Part shown: one piece after another, positions 21,350 through 30,429 of the stretch
Layout: every line of letters begins with the position of its first letter
Position numbering within the stretch: position 1 is the stretch's first letter
Source of the DNA: Martelella endophytica
GTDB taxonomy: Bacteria > Pseudomonadota > Alphaproteobacteria > Rhizobiales > Rhizobiaceae
Assembly (NCBI RefSeq): GCF_000960975.1
Contig: NZ_CP010803.1
Location: 2,570,405-2,634,404, forward strand
Direction of reading: 5' to 3'
Length of the DNA: 64,000 bases
The notes under the pieces: model-generated
Databases searched by the model: none
What the model was told of the DNA's origin: nothing
What the model saw: only the letters and a program-made list of their open reading frames with translations
Program-made: the position numbers and the translations under genes

Positions 21350-23176
21350 CTACTCGTCGCTCATCTTCAGCGCGGCGATGAAGGCTTCCTGCGGGATTTC
21401 GACCTTGCCGAACTGGCGCATGCGCTTCTTGCCGGCCTTCTGCTTTTCCAGAAGCTTGCGCTTGCGGGTGGCGTCGCCGCCGTAGCATTTCGCGGTCACA
21501 TCCTTCCTGAGCGCCGAGATCGTCTCGCGCGCGATCACGGTGCCGCCGATGGCGGCCTGGATCGGGATCTTGAACATGTGCTTCGGGATCAATTCCTTCA
21601 GCTTCTCGCACATGTCGCGGCCGCGCTTCTCGGCGGCGGTGCGGTGGACGAGCATGGAGAGCGCATCGACAGGCTCGCCGTTCACGAGGATCGACATCTT
21701 CACCAGATTGCCGGCGCGATAGTCGGCGAGGTGATAGTCGAACGAGGCGTAGCCCTTGGAGATCGACTTCAGCCGGTCATAGAAATCGAACACGACTTCG
21801 TTCAGCGGCAGGTCGTAGGAGAGCATCGCCCGGTTGCCGACATAGGTGAGGTCGGTCTGGATGCCGCGGCGGTCCTGGCAGAGTTTCAAGATCGATCCGA
21901 GATGCTCGTCCGGCGTCAGGATCGAGGCCTTGATCCACGGTTCGCGGATTTCGGCGATCTTGACGACCTCGGGCATATCTGCGGGATTGTGCAGCTCGAT
22001 CTCGCTGCCGTCCGTCATGGTCAGTTCATAGACCACCGACGGCGCGGTCGCGATCAGATCGAGATCGAATTCGCGCTCCAGACGCTCCTGGATGATTTCG
22101 AGGTGCAAGAGGCCAAGGAAGCCGCAGCGGAAACCGAAGCCGAGGGCGGCCGAGCTTTCCATCTCGAAGGAGAAAGAAGCATCGTTTAGGCGCAGCTTGC
22201 CGACGGCGGCGCGCAGATCCTCGAAGTCGTTGGCATCGACCGGGAACAGGCCGCAGAACACCACAGGCTGCGCCGGCTTGAAGCCCGGCAGCATCTTCTC
22301 GGTCGGGCGCTTGTCCTCGGTGATGGTATCGCCGACGCGGGTATCGGCCACTTCCTTGATGGAGGCGGTGATGACGCCGATCTCGCCCGGACCGAGCTCA
22401 TCGACGACCAGCATCTTCGGGGTCAGAACGCCGACGCGGTCGACCGGATACTTGGCGTCGGTACCCATCATGCGGATGGTCTGGCCTTTCTTCAGCACGC
22501 CGTCGATGACGCGCACGAGAACCATGACGCCGAGATAGGTGTCGTACCAGCTATCGACCAGAAGCGCCTTCAGCGGAGCCTCCGCGCCCTTTTCCGTCTT
22601 CGGCGGCGGCAGGCGCTTGACGATCGCTTCCAGCACGTCGGGGATGCCGAGGCCGGTCTTGGCCGAAATCATCACGGCGTCTGAGGCATCGATGCCGATC
22701 ACGTCCTCGATCTGCTCCTTCACCCGCTCAGGTTCGGCGGCGGGCAGGTCGATCTTGTTGAGAACGGTCACCAGTTCATGATCGTTGTCGATCGCCTGAT
22801 AGACGTTGGCGAGTGTCTGCGCCTCGACGCCCTGCGATGCGTCGACGACGAGCAGCGAGCCTTCGCAGGCCGACAGCGAGCGCGAGACCTCGTAGGCAAA
22901 GTCGACATGGCCGGGAGTGTCGATCAGGTTCAGCACATATGTTTCGCCATTGTTGGCCTTGTAGTGCAGACGCACGGTCTGGGCCTTGATGGTGATGCCG
23001 CGCTCGCGCTCGATATCCATGTTGTCAAGGACCTGCGCCGACATTTCGCGCTCGGCAAGGCCGCCGCAGGCCTGGATCAGCCGGTCGGCAAGCGTCGACT
23101 TGCCGTGGTCGATATGGGCCACGATGGAAAAGTTGCGGATATGGTCGAGTGGAACGCGATCGTCATTTGTGCTCAT
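21350..23176 (-). CDS. lepA: Translation elongation factor 4 (LepA)
   Basis: A 608-aa ribosome-associated GTPase. GTP-binding motifs are intact: [13 protein letters not shown] (G1), the ERGITIK region (G2), DTPGHVDF (G3) and NKIDLP (G4). The C-terminal LepA-specific domain is present, with [16 protein letters not shown] and the terminal [17 protein letters not shown]. Length is typical (~600 aa). It acts on stalled or mis-translocated ribosomes. It stands as a single gene between the convergent thioesterase and an upstream diguanylate cyclase. Confidence 0.97.
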   Translation of the reverse strand: MSTNDDRVPLDHIRNFSIVAHIDHGKSTLADRLIQACGGLAEREMSAQVLDNMDIERERGITIKAQTVRLHYKANNGETYVLNLIDTPGHVDFAYEVSRSLSACEGSLLVVDASQGVEAQTLANVYQAIDNDHELVTVLNKIDLPAAEPERVKEQIEDVIGIDASDAVMISAKTGLGIPDVLEAIVKRLPPPKTEKGAEAPLKALLVDSWYDTYLGVMVLVRVIDGVLKKGQTIRMMGTDAKYPVDRVGVLTPKMLVVDELGPGEIGVITASIKEVADTRVGDTITEDKRPTEKMLPGFKPAQPVVFCGLFPVDANDFEDLRAAVGKLRLNDASFSFEMESSAALGFGFRCGFLGLLHLEIIQERLEREFDLDLIATAPSVVYELTMTDGSEIELHNPADMPEVVKIAEIREPWIKASILTPDEHLGSILKLCQDRRGIQTDLTYVGNRAMLSYDLPLNEVVFDFYDRLKSISKGYASFDYHLADYRAGNLVKMSILVNGEPVDALSMLVHRTAAEKRGRDMCEKLKELIPKHMFKIPIQAAIGGTVIARETISALRKDVTAKCYGGDATRKRKLLEKQKAGKKRMRQFGKVEIPQEAFIAALKMSDE

Positions 23177-23259
23177 GCGCGCGCATATAGCAGCGCGCGC
23201 GGTATCTTCAAAGCGAAATTGCGGGCCGAACCGCGAGATCGGCCCCCAAGCGCCTTGCG

Positions 23260-24378
23260 TCAGGCCGACTGGCGGTCGGTACTCACTTCACTCCTGCCAT
23301 AGACTTCGACGCGGTTGCGGCCGTACTGCTTGGCATCGTAGACGGCGAGGTCAGCCTCCTTGAGCACGGCCTCGAAATCGGTGTTGCCGTCATGCGACGT
23401 CGAGATGCCGGCGCTGATGGTCAACTGGATGCGGTGTCCGTGATGTATGAAGACCGTTTCTTCAACTTTCGCGCGGATGGTCTCCGCGATCGTCATCGTC
23501 GCCTGCCAGGTCGAGGCCGGCAAGACTGCGGCGATCTCCTCGCCGCCATAGCGCACGACGAGATCGGCCTTGCGCACATGGGTGACGATGACCCGCGACA
23601 CCTCCTCCAGCACCATGTCGCCGATCTGGTGTCCGAAACGATCATTGACCGATTTGAAGTGATCGATGTCGAACATGATCACCGAAAAGTCGATGCGGTC
23701 GCTTTCCGCTCGTCCTCGGATCTTTCCGCTGAAACGCTCCAGTGCGCGCCGATTGGCAAGCCGCGTCAGAGGATCAATCTCGGCGGCGGTCTGCAGCAGG
23801 ATGAGGTTGTTGCGGTATTTCAGTTCCAACGAGAGGACTATGCCGAGAAGAACAATGCCGAGGAAATCCATTCCGACCAGATAGGGGGCGGCAGAAAGCA
23901 GGACTTTCATGGCGAGGTCCGGCGGCAGCAAGGCGAGCGCCAGCAGATGGATCGTGCTTGCAAAGCCCAGAATGCTGAAGCTGACGAGATCGCGTCGCTG
24001 CGTGAATATCCGGGCATGGACAATGCCGACGAGGCCGACGATCAGAATGCCGGCAATTCCGGCATAGGCTCCGACGCCACCGAGGAATGCGCGCACTGCG
24101 GCCGCCATCGACATCGCAACGATTGCAGCGACCGGGCCACCGAAAGGTGCGGCAAGCGCCACCATCACGGCGCGGGAATCGATCAGGATGCCGGGTGCCA
24201 GCTCGCTCGGATGTACCATGCCAGCAATCGCCCCAACCCCGAAGACGATGCCGAGCCAGAACGGGCTCGGGCGGCTTGTCCCAGAAAGGCGCAGGACGAC
24301 TGTGAAGACGATGACGATGATCGAGATCAGCCCGAGGCCCGAAAGCATGCTTTCAACGATTTGACGCGCAGTTTCCAT
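23260..24378 (-). CDS. Membrane diguanylate cyclase (5TMR-LYT sensor + GGDEF)
   Basis: A 372-aa inner-membrane protein. The first ~185 residues form about six hydrophobic segments with the LytS-type signature ([20 protein letters not shown], then [12 protein letters not shown]). Residues ~205-365 are a GGDEF domain. The catalytic motif reads GGEEI rather than GGEEF, with an RKAD inhibitory (RxxD) site five residues upstream. It therefore probably makes cyclic di-GMP with product inhibition, though activity with isoleucine at the last motif position should be tested. The ATG at 24378 has a good AGGGAA site and starts just before the first membrane segment. Confidence 0.9.
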   Translation of the reverse strand: METARQIVESMLSGLGLISIIVIVFTVVLRLSGTSRPSPFWLGIVFGVGAIAGMVHPSELAPGILIDSRAVMVALAAPFGGPVAAIVAMSMAAAVRAFLGGVGAYAGIAGILIVGLVGIVHARIFTQRRDLVSFSILGFASTIHLLALALLPPDLAMKVLLSAAPYLVGMDFLGIVLLGIVLSLELKYRNNLILLQTAAEIDPLTRLANRRALERFSGKIRGRAESDRIDFSVIMFDIDHFKSVNDRFGHQIGDMVLEEVSRVIVTHVRKADLVVRYGGEEIAAVLPASTWQATMTIAETIRAKVEETVFIHHGHRIQLTISAGISTSHDGNTDFEAVLKEADLAVYDAKQYGRNRVEVYGRSEVSTDRQSA

Positions 24379-24571
24379 GATATTCCCTGATCGGCTGAGT
24401 TGCCGCCGTTCCATCCATTGGGCCGGAAACTAGCATTGGTGTCCGGCAAGCGGGCGTATCCGAAAGGATAGGGATGAGGGCATTGGCGTAATCGGTTCAG
24501 CCGATTGCGGGCTGTGGACGGGAAGGCGGAGAAGGCTTGACTCTCTTATAATAGAAAGGAATGATCTGATA

Positions 24572-25144
24572 ATGGATGAAGCCGCCGTTGATCTTTCCAT
24601 CGCCGAAAACCTGAAGCGCTTGCGTGCCGCAAGAGGTCTGACCCTTGAGGGGCTTTCGGAGCGTTCAGGCGTCAGCCGGGCGATGATTTCGCGCATCGAG
24701 CGGGCCGAGGCATCGCCGACGGCTTTGCTGCTGGCCAGGCTCTGTGCGGCGCTGGGCACCTCGCTTTCGGCCTTCTTCGCCGATGCCGACAAGCCCGTCG
24801 ATCCGCTCTCGCGGTACGCGGACCAGCCGATATGGCGCGACCCGGAGACCGGCTATATCCGCCGGGCGGTCTCGCCACAGGGCATCGGCCCGGATGTCGA
24901 TATCGTCGCCGTGACCTTTCCCGCCGGCGCCCGCATTGCCTTTCCGCCGGAGCCGGCTGCTGCCGGAGCCAGCCAGTATCTCTGGCTGATCGAGGGAGAG
25001 ATCGAAGTCACGATAGAGGATCAAGACTACCGCCTGGGCTCCGGTGACTGCCTTTTCATGGAAATCGCCCTGCCGCACGTTTTCTCCAATTCCACCAACG
25101 AGGACGCCCGATATGCGATGGTTATCCATCGCGGCGGGCGCTGA
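24572..25144 (+). CDS. XRE-family regulator with C-terminal cupin
   Basis: A 190-aa protein with an N-terminal helix-turn-helix (residues ~9-63; LTLEGLSERSGVSRAMISRI) and a C-terminal cupin domain (~105-185; YLWLIEGEIEVTIEDQDY, GSGDCLFMEIALPHVF). This two-domain form is common for small-ligand-responsive repressors such as SutR or PuuR relatives. It is followed after 17 bp by a GNAT gene, which it may co-regulate. A TATAAT-like hexamer lies at about 24546. The ligand is unknown. Confidence 0.92.
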   Translation: MDEAAVDLSIAENLKRLRAARGLTLEGLSERSGVSRAMISRIERAEASPTALLLARLCAALGTSLSAFFADADKPVDPLSRYADQPIWRDPETGYIRRAVSPQGIGPDVDIVAVTFPAGARIAFPPEPAAAGASQYLWLIEGEIEVTIEDQDYRLGSGDCLFMEIALPHVFSNSTNEDARYAMVIHRGGR

Positions 25145-25161
25145 TCGAAAGGAAGACCCGC

Positions 25162-25683
25162 ATGACTGAAATCCGCCTGCTCGATGCGGATGCGCTTGAA
25201 GCCGCACTGCCGGCAATGGTCGCGCTCCTGGAAGACAGTCTCGATGACAACGCCTCGATGGGCTTCATGGCGCCCTTCGATGGGCCTTCCGTGCGGAAAT
25301 TCTGGCAGCAGACGGCCGCGGGCATCCGCTCCGGCAGCCACATCCTGTTTATCGCCGAAGAGGCTGGCGAGATCGTCGGCACGGTGCAGGTGGGCTTTGC
25401 GCAGAAGGCCAACCAGCCGCATCGCGCCGACCTGATGAAACTGATCGTCCTGCGGTCTGCGCGCGGCAGGGGGATCGCCAGACGTCTGATGGAAGCAGCC
25501 GAGGCCGAGAGCCTGCGCCAGGGTCGCTGGCTGCTGGTGCTCGATACGGCGACCGGATCGCCTGCAGAAGCGATCTATCCGCGGCTCGGCTGGAACCGGG
25601 TCGGCGAAATCCCGCTTTACGCATTGAATCCAGACGGCTCATATTGCGGATCGACCTATTTCTACAAGAAGCTGGTCGCCTGA
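25162..25683 (+). CDS. GNAT-family N-acetyltransferase
   Basis: A 173-aa acetyl-CoA-dependent acetyltransferase. Motif A is visible as LMKLIVLRSARGRGIARRLM with the acetyl-CoA-binding RGRGIA loop; the C-terminal PRLGWNRVGEIPLYAL strand fits the family fold. It is the second gene of a short unit with the XRE-cupin regulator. The acceptor substrate is unknown. The ATG at 25162 gives a complete fold. Confidence 0.9.
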   Translation: MTEIRLLDADALEAALPAMVALLEDSLDDNASMGFMAPFDGPSVRKFWQQTAAGIRSGSHILFIAEEAGEIVGTVQVGFAQKANQPHRADLMKLIVLRSARGRGIARRLMEAAEAESLRQGRWLLVLDTATGSPAEAIYPRLGWNRVGEIPLYALNPDGSYCGSTYFYKKLVA

Positions 25684-25856
25684 AGGTTAGCCGGTGCCAC
25701 CGCAACCGGCACAGGCCGGGTTGCGGGAAAACACCGCTATCCGCTTGTTTTTACGCAATTCCAGGAATGAAACCGGTATTCACCCTGCCTTCAAACGCGC
25801 TAGAACAGTGACCATGCCGCCGGTTCCGGCGGGAGAAAGCGAGAAAGGCGAGGGCA

Positions 25857-26888
25857 ATGCGGGTCATCTATTCCGAAGATCACAAGTTCCGGGATGCGAA
25901 AACCGAACTTCACGGCGGCGAACTGGTCAGGCCGTTCGAAGGACCATTCCGGGCGGAGTGGATATTGGCCGCGCTGAAGGAAAAGGAGTTTTCCGAGATC
26001 GTGGCGCCCGAAGCGCACGATCTTTCGGTGCCGCTCAAGCTGCATGATGCCGGCTATCTCGAATTTCTGGAAACGGTCTGGGAACGCTGGATCGCCGCCG
26101 GCTTCACCTCCGAGGCGATCCCGATTTCCCTGCCGGTGCGGCGCTCCTACAAGGCCCGCCCGCCGCGCAACATCGACGGGCTTCTCGGCTATTATGCCAA
26201 CTCGGTGGAGACCTCTATCACGGAGGGCACCTACAGGGCCGCGATTGCCGCCAAGGACTGCGCTCTCTCCGGTGCCGATCATCTCGCCGCCGGCAACCGG
26301 TTCGCCTTCTCGCTCTGCCGGCCGCCGGGGCATCATGCGGGTATTGATCTCTTCGGTGGCTACTGCTTCCTAAACAATGCCGCGATCGCCGCCCAGCGCC
26401 TGCTGGACAAGGGGGCGGGAAAGGTCGCCATTCTCGATGTCGACTTCCACCATGGCAACGGCACGCAGGATGTCACCTATGAGCGGGATGACATCTTTTT
26501 CGCCTCGCTGCATGGAGATCCGGACGATGCCTTTCCCTATTTCTGGGGGCATGCCGAGGAGACCGGGCGGGGCAGGGGCGAAGGCTTCAATGCCAATTTC
26601 CCGATGCCGGCCGGAACGGCCTGGCCAGCCTATCGCGAGGCGCTTGCGGCGGCCCTCGGGCGCATCGCCGATTTCGGGGCCGAGGCGTTGATCGTTTCGC
26701 TCGGCGTCGATACCTTCGAGAAGGACCCGATCTCCTTCTTCAGGCTGAAAACGCCCGACTATCTGGAAATGGGCAGGATGCTCGCCGCCACAGGATTGCC
26801 GGCTCTGACGGTTATGGAAGGCGGCTACGGCGTGCCGGAAATCGGGTACAATGTCGCCAATGTGCTGATCGGCATCGAGGCCGAGTAG
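25857..26888 (+). CDS. Histone deacetylase-family / acetylpolyamine amidohydrolase
   Basis: A 343-aa zinc-dependent deacetylase. The active-site pair HH is at residues 159-160 in RPPGHHAGIDLFGGYCFLNN; zinc ligands are in ILDVDFHHGNGTQD and in SLGVDTFEKDP; the transition-state tyrosine is in EGGYG. Length and the extended N-terminal loop match bacterial acetylpolyamine amidohydrolases more than small histone deacetylase-like proteins, so acetylated polyamines are likely substrates. It may complement the upstream GNAT, but that gene is 170 bp away and the link is only suggestive. Confidence 0.9.
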   Translation: MRVIYSEDHKFRDAKTELHGGELVRPFEGPFRAEWILAALKEKEFSEIVAPEAHDLSVPLKLHDAGYLEFLETVWERWIAAGFTSEAIPISLPVRRSYKARPPRNIDGLLGYYANSVETSITEGTYRAAIAAKDCALSGADHLAAGNRFAFSLCRPPGHHAGIDLFGGYCFLNNAAIAAQRLLDKGAGKVAILDVDFHHGNGTQDVTYERDDIFFASLHGDPDDAFPYFWGHAEETGRGRGEGFNANFPMPAGTAWPAYREALAAALGRIADFGAEALIVSLGVDTFEKDPISFFRLKTPDYLEMGRMLAATGLPALTVMEGGYGVPEIGYNVANVLIGIEAE

Positions 26889-27000
26889 AACCGCCTCCAG
26901 GTTGCAGGTATCTCGATATACCCGTTCATCTTCGGTTCAGCCGCCAGAGCGTAGTTAATGGCACAAAGGGGCGGGGTCCGTCCCGATCGGAGATAGAGAG

Positions 27001-27591
27001 ATGATCAAGGCAGCAGGCAAAGTTCTGACCGCGGTGTTTGCCGCGGGCTTCATTGCTTCGGCGGTCGTTCCGGCGCAGGCCATGCCGGTTGGCGGCTTTC
27101 ACGGCGGACATGGTCCGGGCGGTTTCGTACATCAGGTGGGCGGCCCCGGTGGTGGTGGCCATCACGGCGGTGGCGGCCATCATGGTGGTGGTGGCGGTCA
27201 TCATGGCGGTGGCGGACATCACGGTGGCCCTCCGCCGCACGGCTATCACGGCGGCTACGGGCCGCCGCCGCGCGGTCCCTGGCGCGGCCCGCCTCCCAGT
27301 CCCTGGCGGGGTCCGCCGCCCGGACCGTATTTCGGCCCCGCTTATGGGCCCGGCTGGTATGGCGGCTGGGGTGGTCCCGGTCCGATCATCACCTTCGGCG
27401 CCGGGGCGCTGATTGGCGGTGGCATCGCTGCAGCGACTCAGAACAACAATACGGTGGTGGTGCCGAGCACCGGCATCAACCCGAAGCATTATCAGTGGTG
27501 TGAGGATCGCTATAAGTCCTACCGCGCTTCGGATAATACCTTCCAGCCCTATAACGGGCCCCGTCAGCAGTGTTACTCGCCCTACTACTGA
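27001..27591 (+). CDS. BA14K-family protein with His/Gly-rich region
   Basis: A 196-aa probable exported protein. Residues 1-27 form a signal peptide ending at AQAMP. Residues ~32-85 are dominated by His and Gly (repeated HHGGGG-type blocks), then a Pro/Gly-rich region, a short hydrophobic glycine-rich segment ([14 protein letters not shown]), and the C-terminal BA14K signature with [15 protein letters not shown] and two conserved cysteines. BA14K is named after a Brucella immunoreactive protein; function is not established. The histidine-rich block could bind metal ions (inference). Confidence 0.85.
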   Translation: MIKAAGKVLTAVFAAGFIASAVVPAQAMPVGGFHGGHGPGGFVHQVGGPGGGGHHGGGGHHGGGGGHHGGGGHHGGPPPHGYHGGYGPPPRGPWRGPPPSPWRGPPPGPYFGPAYGPGWYGGWGGPGPIITFGAGALIGGGIAAATQNNNTVVVPSTGINPKHYQWCEDRYKSYRASDNTFQPYNGPRQQCYSPYY

Positions 27592-27649
27592 GCGAGAAAG
27601 GGATGCGTTGACCGCATCGATATCAATTGCTTGCATGAGAAATATAGAG

Positions 27650-27676
27650 GCCGCCTCCCTGCGAGGCGGCTTTTTT
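27650..27676 (+). terminator. Rho-independent terminator after first BA14K gene
   Basis: Perfect 8-bp stem gccgcctc/gaggcggc with a short loop followed by six T residues, about 60 bp after the stop codon. Confidence 0.88.
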
Positions 27677-27822
27677 GCACCCGAAAGGCCGATTCAAACG
27701 TTAACCAATCACTAAAACAGTCGTTAATCCTGAGTTCAGGTAGAAAGTTTTAGCTTCAGGCTGTCAACAACGCCAGGGAGCCCAGACGGGTTTCGGCGAA
27801 GAAGCAGAAACAGGAGACAGAG

Positions 27823-28311
27823 ATGTTCAACACGGCAAAGAAAATGGCGGCCACCGCGATTGCGTCCGCGCTTGTGGCGGCGAGTGTTCTGCCTGCAGAA
27901 GCCATGCCGATCGTCAAGGCACCGGCTGGCGACAGCAGCAATGTCCAGACCGTCCAGTATCACGGTGGACCGAACTACCGTCGCTACGATGGCCGCGGCC
28001 ATGGCAAACGTTACAATAACGGCTACAACAACCACTATCACGGCCATCGCCCGCCTCCGGGCCCGCCGCCGCGTCGCGATTACGGCTGGGACGGCGACAA
28101 CTGGGTGCCGCTCGCCATTCTCGGTGCTGGCGCGCTGATCATCGGTGGTGCGGTTGCCGCCGGCAATAACGCTCCGCGTCAGCGTGTTAGTGGCCTCAAT
28201 CCGAAGCACTACGCATGGTGCGAGCAGCGTTATCGCTCCTATCGTCCTTCGGACAACAGCTTCCAGCCCTATCACGGGCCGCGCGAACAGTGCCTTTCGC
28301 CCTACTATTGA
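27823..28311 (+). CDS. BA14K-family protein, paralogue of the preceding gene
   Basis: A 162-aa probable exported protein with a signal peptide ending near EAMP (residue ~28), a Tyr/Asn/His-rich middle, the glycine-rich hydrophobic stretch ILGAGALIIGGAVAA and a C-terminal BA14K domain LNPKHYAWCEQRYRSY with matching cysteines. The C-terminal ~60 residues closely resemble those of the gene at 27001, while the middle has diverged, so the pair probably arose by tandem duplication. Each has its own terminator. Function is unknown; an envelope-associated role is inferred from the signal peptide. Confidence 0.85.
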   Translation: MFNTAKKMAATAIASALVAASVLPAEAMPIVKAPAGDSSNVQTVQYHGGPNYRRYDGRGHGKRYNNGYNNHYHGHRPPPGPPPRRDYGWDGDNWVPLAILGAGALIIGGAVAAGNNAPRQRVSGLNPKHYAWCEQRYRSYRPSDNSFQPYHGPREQCLSPYY

Positions 28312-28334
28312 TCGGCACGGATAATCGCATCAAG

Positions 28335-28364
28335 AACCCCGGTGGCTTGGCCATCGGGGTTTTT
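28335..28364 (+). terminator. Rho-independent terminator after second BA14K gene
   Basis: aaccccg and cggggtt pair across a 12-16-base loop and are followed by a T-run. The same structure could also stop leftward transcription from the opposite side. Confidence 0.75.
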
Positions 28365-28369
28365 CGCGT

Positions 28370-29623
28370 TCAGGGCTTCGTCAGGAAGGCAACCGCCTCG
28401 ACATGGGCACTCCAGAAGAACTGGTCGATCGGCGTGACGCCCTCGATGCGGTAGCCACCCTCCGTCAGAATGGCGAGATCGCGGGCAAGCGTTGCCGGAT
28501 TGCAGGAAACCGCGACGACGCGCGGCACCTTGGCCTGGGCCAGTTCGGCCGCCTGCTCCTTCGCGCCGGCGCGCGGCGGATCGAAGACGAGGCCATCATA
28601 AGGGGCAAGCTCGCGCGGCATCAGCGGCCGGCGGAAGAGATCGCGCCGCTCGGTCGTGACCGGCTTCAGGCCCTGCCGGTTGCGCACCGCCAGATCGAGT
28701 GCGGCAAGCGCCGGGCCGTCGAATTCCACCGCATGCACCTGCGATTTCGCCGCAAGCCGCAGCGCGAAGGTGCCGAAGCCGCTGAACAGGTCCGCGACCC
28801 GTTTGGCGCCCTTGAGGTGAGAGGTGACGAGTTTGGCCATCGCCGACTCGGCTTCCTGGGTTGCCTGGGCGAAGCCCGCCGGCGGCGGCTCGACCTTGGT
28901 GCCGGCGATATTGAGCGCTGGCTTGACCGGCTCGACGACGATCTCGTCACCGATCGCAAGCCGGGCGATGCCCTTGACCGTCATCACCGCCCGCACCGCG
29001 GCCTGGCGACGTTTTTCCGAAGGGGCCTTGAGGCCGGAAAAGGAGATGTCGAGACCCGTCTCGGTCTCCAGCACGGCGATGTGGAAAGGCTCGCTGTCGC
29101 TTGCCAGGATGCCTGCCAGAAGTTTGACCGCCGGCAGCCGTGCGAAAAGCGACGGCGCCAGCACCGGACATTCCTCGATCGCGACGATGTGGTGGCTTTC
29201 CGGGCTCGAAAATCCGAGCAGGATGCCCTGTTCTGTGCGCCGGGCCGAAAAGCGCGCACGCCGGCGTTCGCCGGGGCCAGACGTCACGAGCGGTGCCACC
29301 GGCGGCGTCAGGCCATGGGCGGCGAGCGCATCGACCACGACCTGCCGCTTGAAGGTGCTGTAGGCCTCAGCTTCCAGGTGCTGCAGCGTGCAGCCGCCGC
29401 AGGTGCCATTTTTGCCGTCGGGGCCGAAATGGCGACAGGCGGGCGCGATCCGTTCGGGCGCCGGCTCCAGCAGCGACAGCATCACCGCCCGGGACTTCTC
29501 CCGCGCCACCGTCACTCGTTCGCCGGGAAGCGTGAAGGGGACGAAAACCGGTGCGGCGCCGGTCTCGGCAACGCCGTCGCCTTCCTTGCCGAGCCTGTCA
29601 ATGGTGAGCGTTTCCGCGGCCAT
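28370..29623 (-). CDS. Class I SAM-dependent RNA (uracil-5) methyltransferase, RlmD/RumA-like
   Basis: A 417-aa tRNA/rRNA m5U methyltransferase. An N-terminal TRAM domain is followed by an iron-sulfur cluster motif (CGGC in NGTCGGCTLQH, with further cysteines before and after), the SAM motif DLFSGFGTFALRLA, the DPPRAG motif, and the catalytic cysteine in VSCNPATLARDL. The combination of Fe-S cysteines and TRAM points to the RlmD (RumA) or RlmC type; which uridine is modified is uncertain. It is the last gene of a leftward group with tlyA, only 6 bp downstream of it. Confidence 0.92.
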   Translation of the reverse strand: MAAETLTIDRLGKEGDGVAETGAAPVFVPFTLPGERVTVAREKSRAVMLSLLEPAPERIAPACRHFGPDGKNGTCGGCTLQHLEAEAYSTFKRQVVVDALAAHGLTPPVAPLVTSGPGERRRARFSARRTEQGILLGFSSPESHHIVAIEECPVLAPSLFARLPAVKLLAGILASDSEPFHIAVLETETGLDISFSGLKAPSEKRRQAAVRAVMTVKGIARLAIGDEIVVEPVKPALNIAGTKVEPPPAGFAQATQEAESAMAKLVTSHLKGAKRVADLFSGFGTFALRLAAKSQVHAVEFDGPALAALDLAVRNRQGLKPVTTERRDLFRRPLMPRELAPYDGLVFDPPRAGAKEQAAELAQAKVPRVVAVSCNPATLARDLAILTEGGYRIEGVTPIDQFFWSAHVEAVAFLTKP

Positions 29624-29629
29624 GGGGAT

Positions 29630-30391
29630 TTATTCCTGTTCTTTGGCTCGCCCGGGCTTGCGGCCGGCGAGCAGATATTCGCGGTTGCCATCGCCGCCTT
29701 CGATGGGCGAGGCGGTGATGCCGAGGCTCTCCCAGCCCTGATCCGACACAAGCCACTGTTCGAGCTCGCGCGCGATGACCGGGCCGAGATTTGCGTCCCG
29801 CAGCAGCCCCTTCTTGCCGATATTCTCGCGGCCCGCCTCGAATTGCGGCTTGACCAGAAGCACGCAGGTGGCACCCGGCTCGGCGAGCGAAAGTGACGGG
29901 GGAAGCGCCAGCTTCAGCGATATGAAGGACACATCCGAAACGACGAAGCCGATTTCGGCATCGCCGATATCGTCGCGCGTCAGGTTGCGAGCGTTGAGGC
30001 CCTCGATATTGGTGACGCGCGCGTCATCGGCAATGCGCGCCGCCATCTGTCCGTGGCCGACGTCGATCGCCGTGACATGCCCGGCGCCTCGCTCCAGCAG
30101 CACCTCGGTGAAGCCGCCGGTGGAGGCGCCGATATCGAGCGCGTTCAAACCTTGTGGCGACAGCCCGAAATGATCGAGCGCTGACACAAGTTTCAATGCA
30201 GCGCGCGAAACATAGGCGCCGGCAGGGTCATCGACCGCGATGTCCGCGTCCGGTCTGACTGTGGTACCCGCTTTGCGAACGACGCGGCCATCGACCGTCA
30301 CCGTTCCACGCTCGATCGCGTCGCGCGCCCGCGAACGGGTATCGAAACGGTTGAGGCTGACGAGAAGCTGGTCGAGGCGCATCGGGTTCAT
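29630..30391 (-). CDS. tlyA: TlyA-family rRNA (cytidine-2'-O)-methyltransferase
   Basis: A 253-aa protein with an N-terminal S4 RNA-binding domain (MRLDQLLVSLNRFDTRSRAR) and an FtsJ-like methyltransferase domain (LNALDIGASTGGFTEVLLE; VSDVSFISLKLALP). TlyA proteins methylate ribose in 16S and 23S rRNA; they are often mis-labelled haemolysins. A start three codons later (30382) is also possible. It follows dxs by 38 bp on the same strand. Confidence 0.92.
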   Translation of the reverse strand: MNPMRLDQLLVSLNRFDTRSRARDAIERGTVTVDGRVVRKAGTTVRPDADIAVDDPAGAYVSRAALKLVSALDHFGLSPQGLNALDIGASTGGFTEVLLERGAGHVTAIDVGHGQMAARIADDARVTNIEGLNARNLTRDDIGDAEIGFVVSDVSFISLKLALPPSLSLAEPGATCVLLVKPQFEAGRENIGKKGLLRDANLGPVIARELEQWLVSDQGWESLGITASPIEGGDGNREYLLAGRKPGRAKEQE

Positions 30392-30429
30392 CGGCGTTCC
30401 ATGCCGGTTTTCCGGTGCCGAGGCAAGCC

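Noticed and set aside
27110..27300. Short direct repeats that might suggest a CRISPR-like or minisatellite array
   Set aside because: The repeats are His/Gly codons within the BA14K gene, with no regular spacers.
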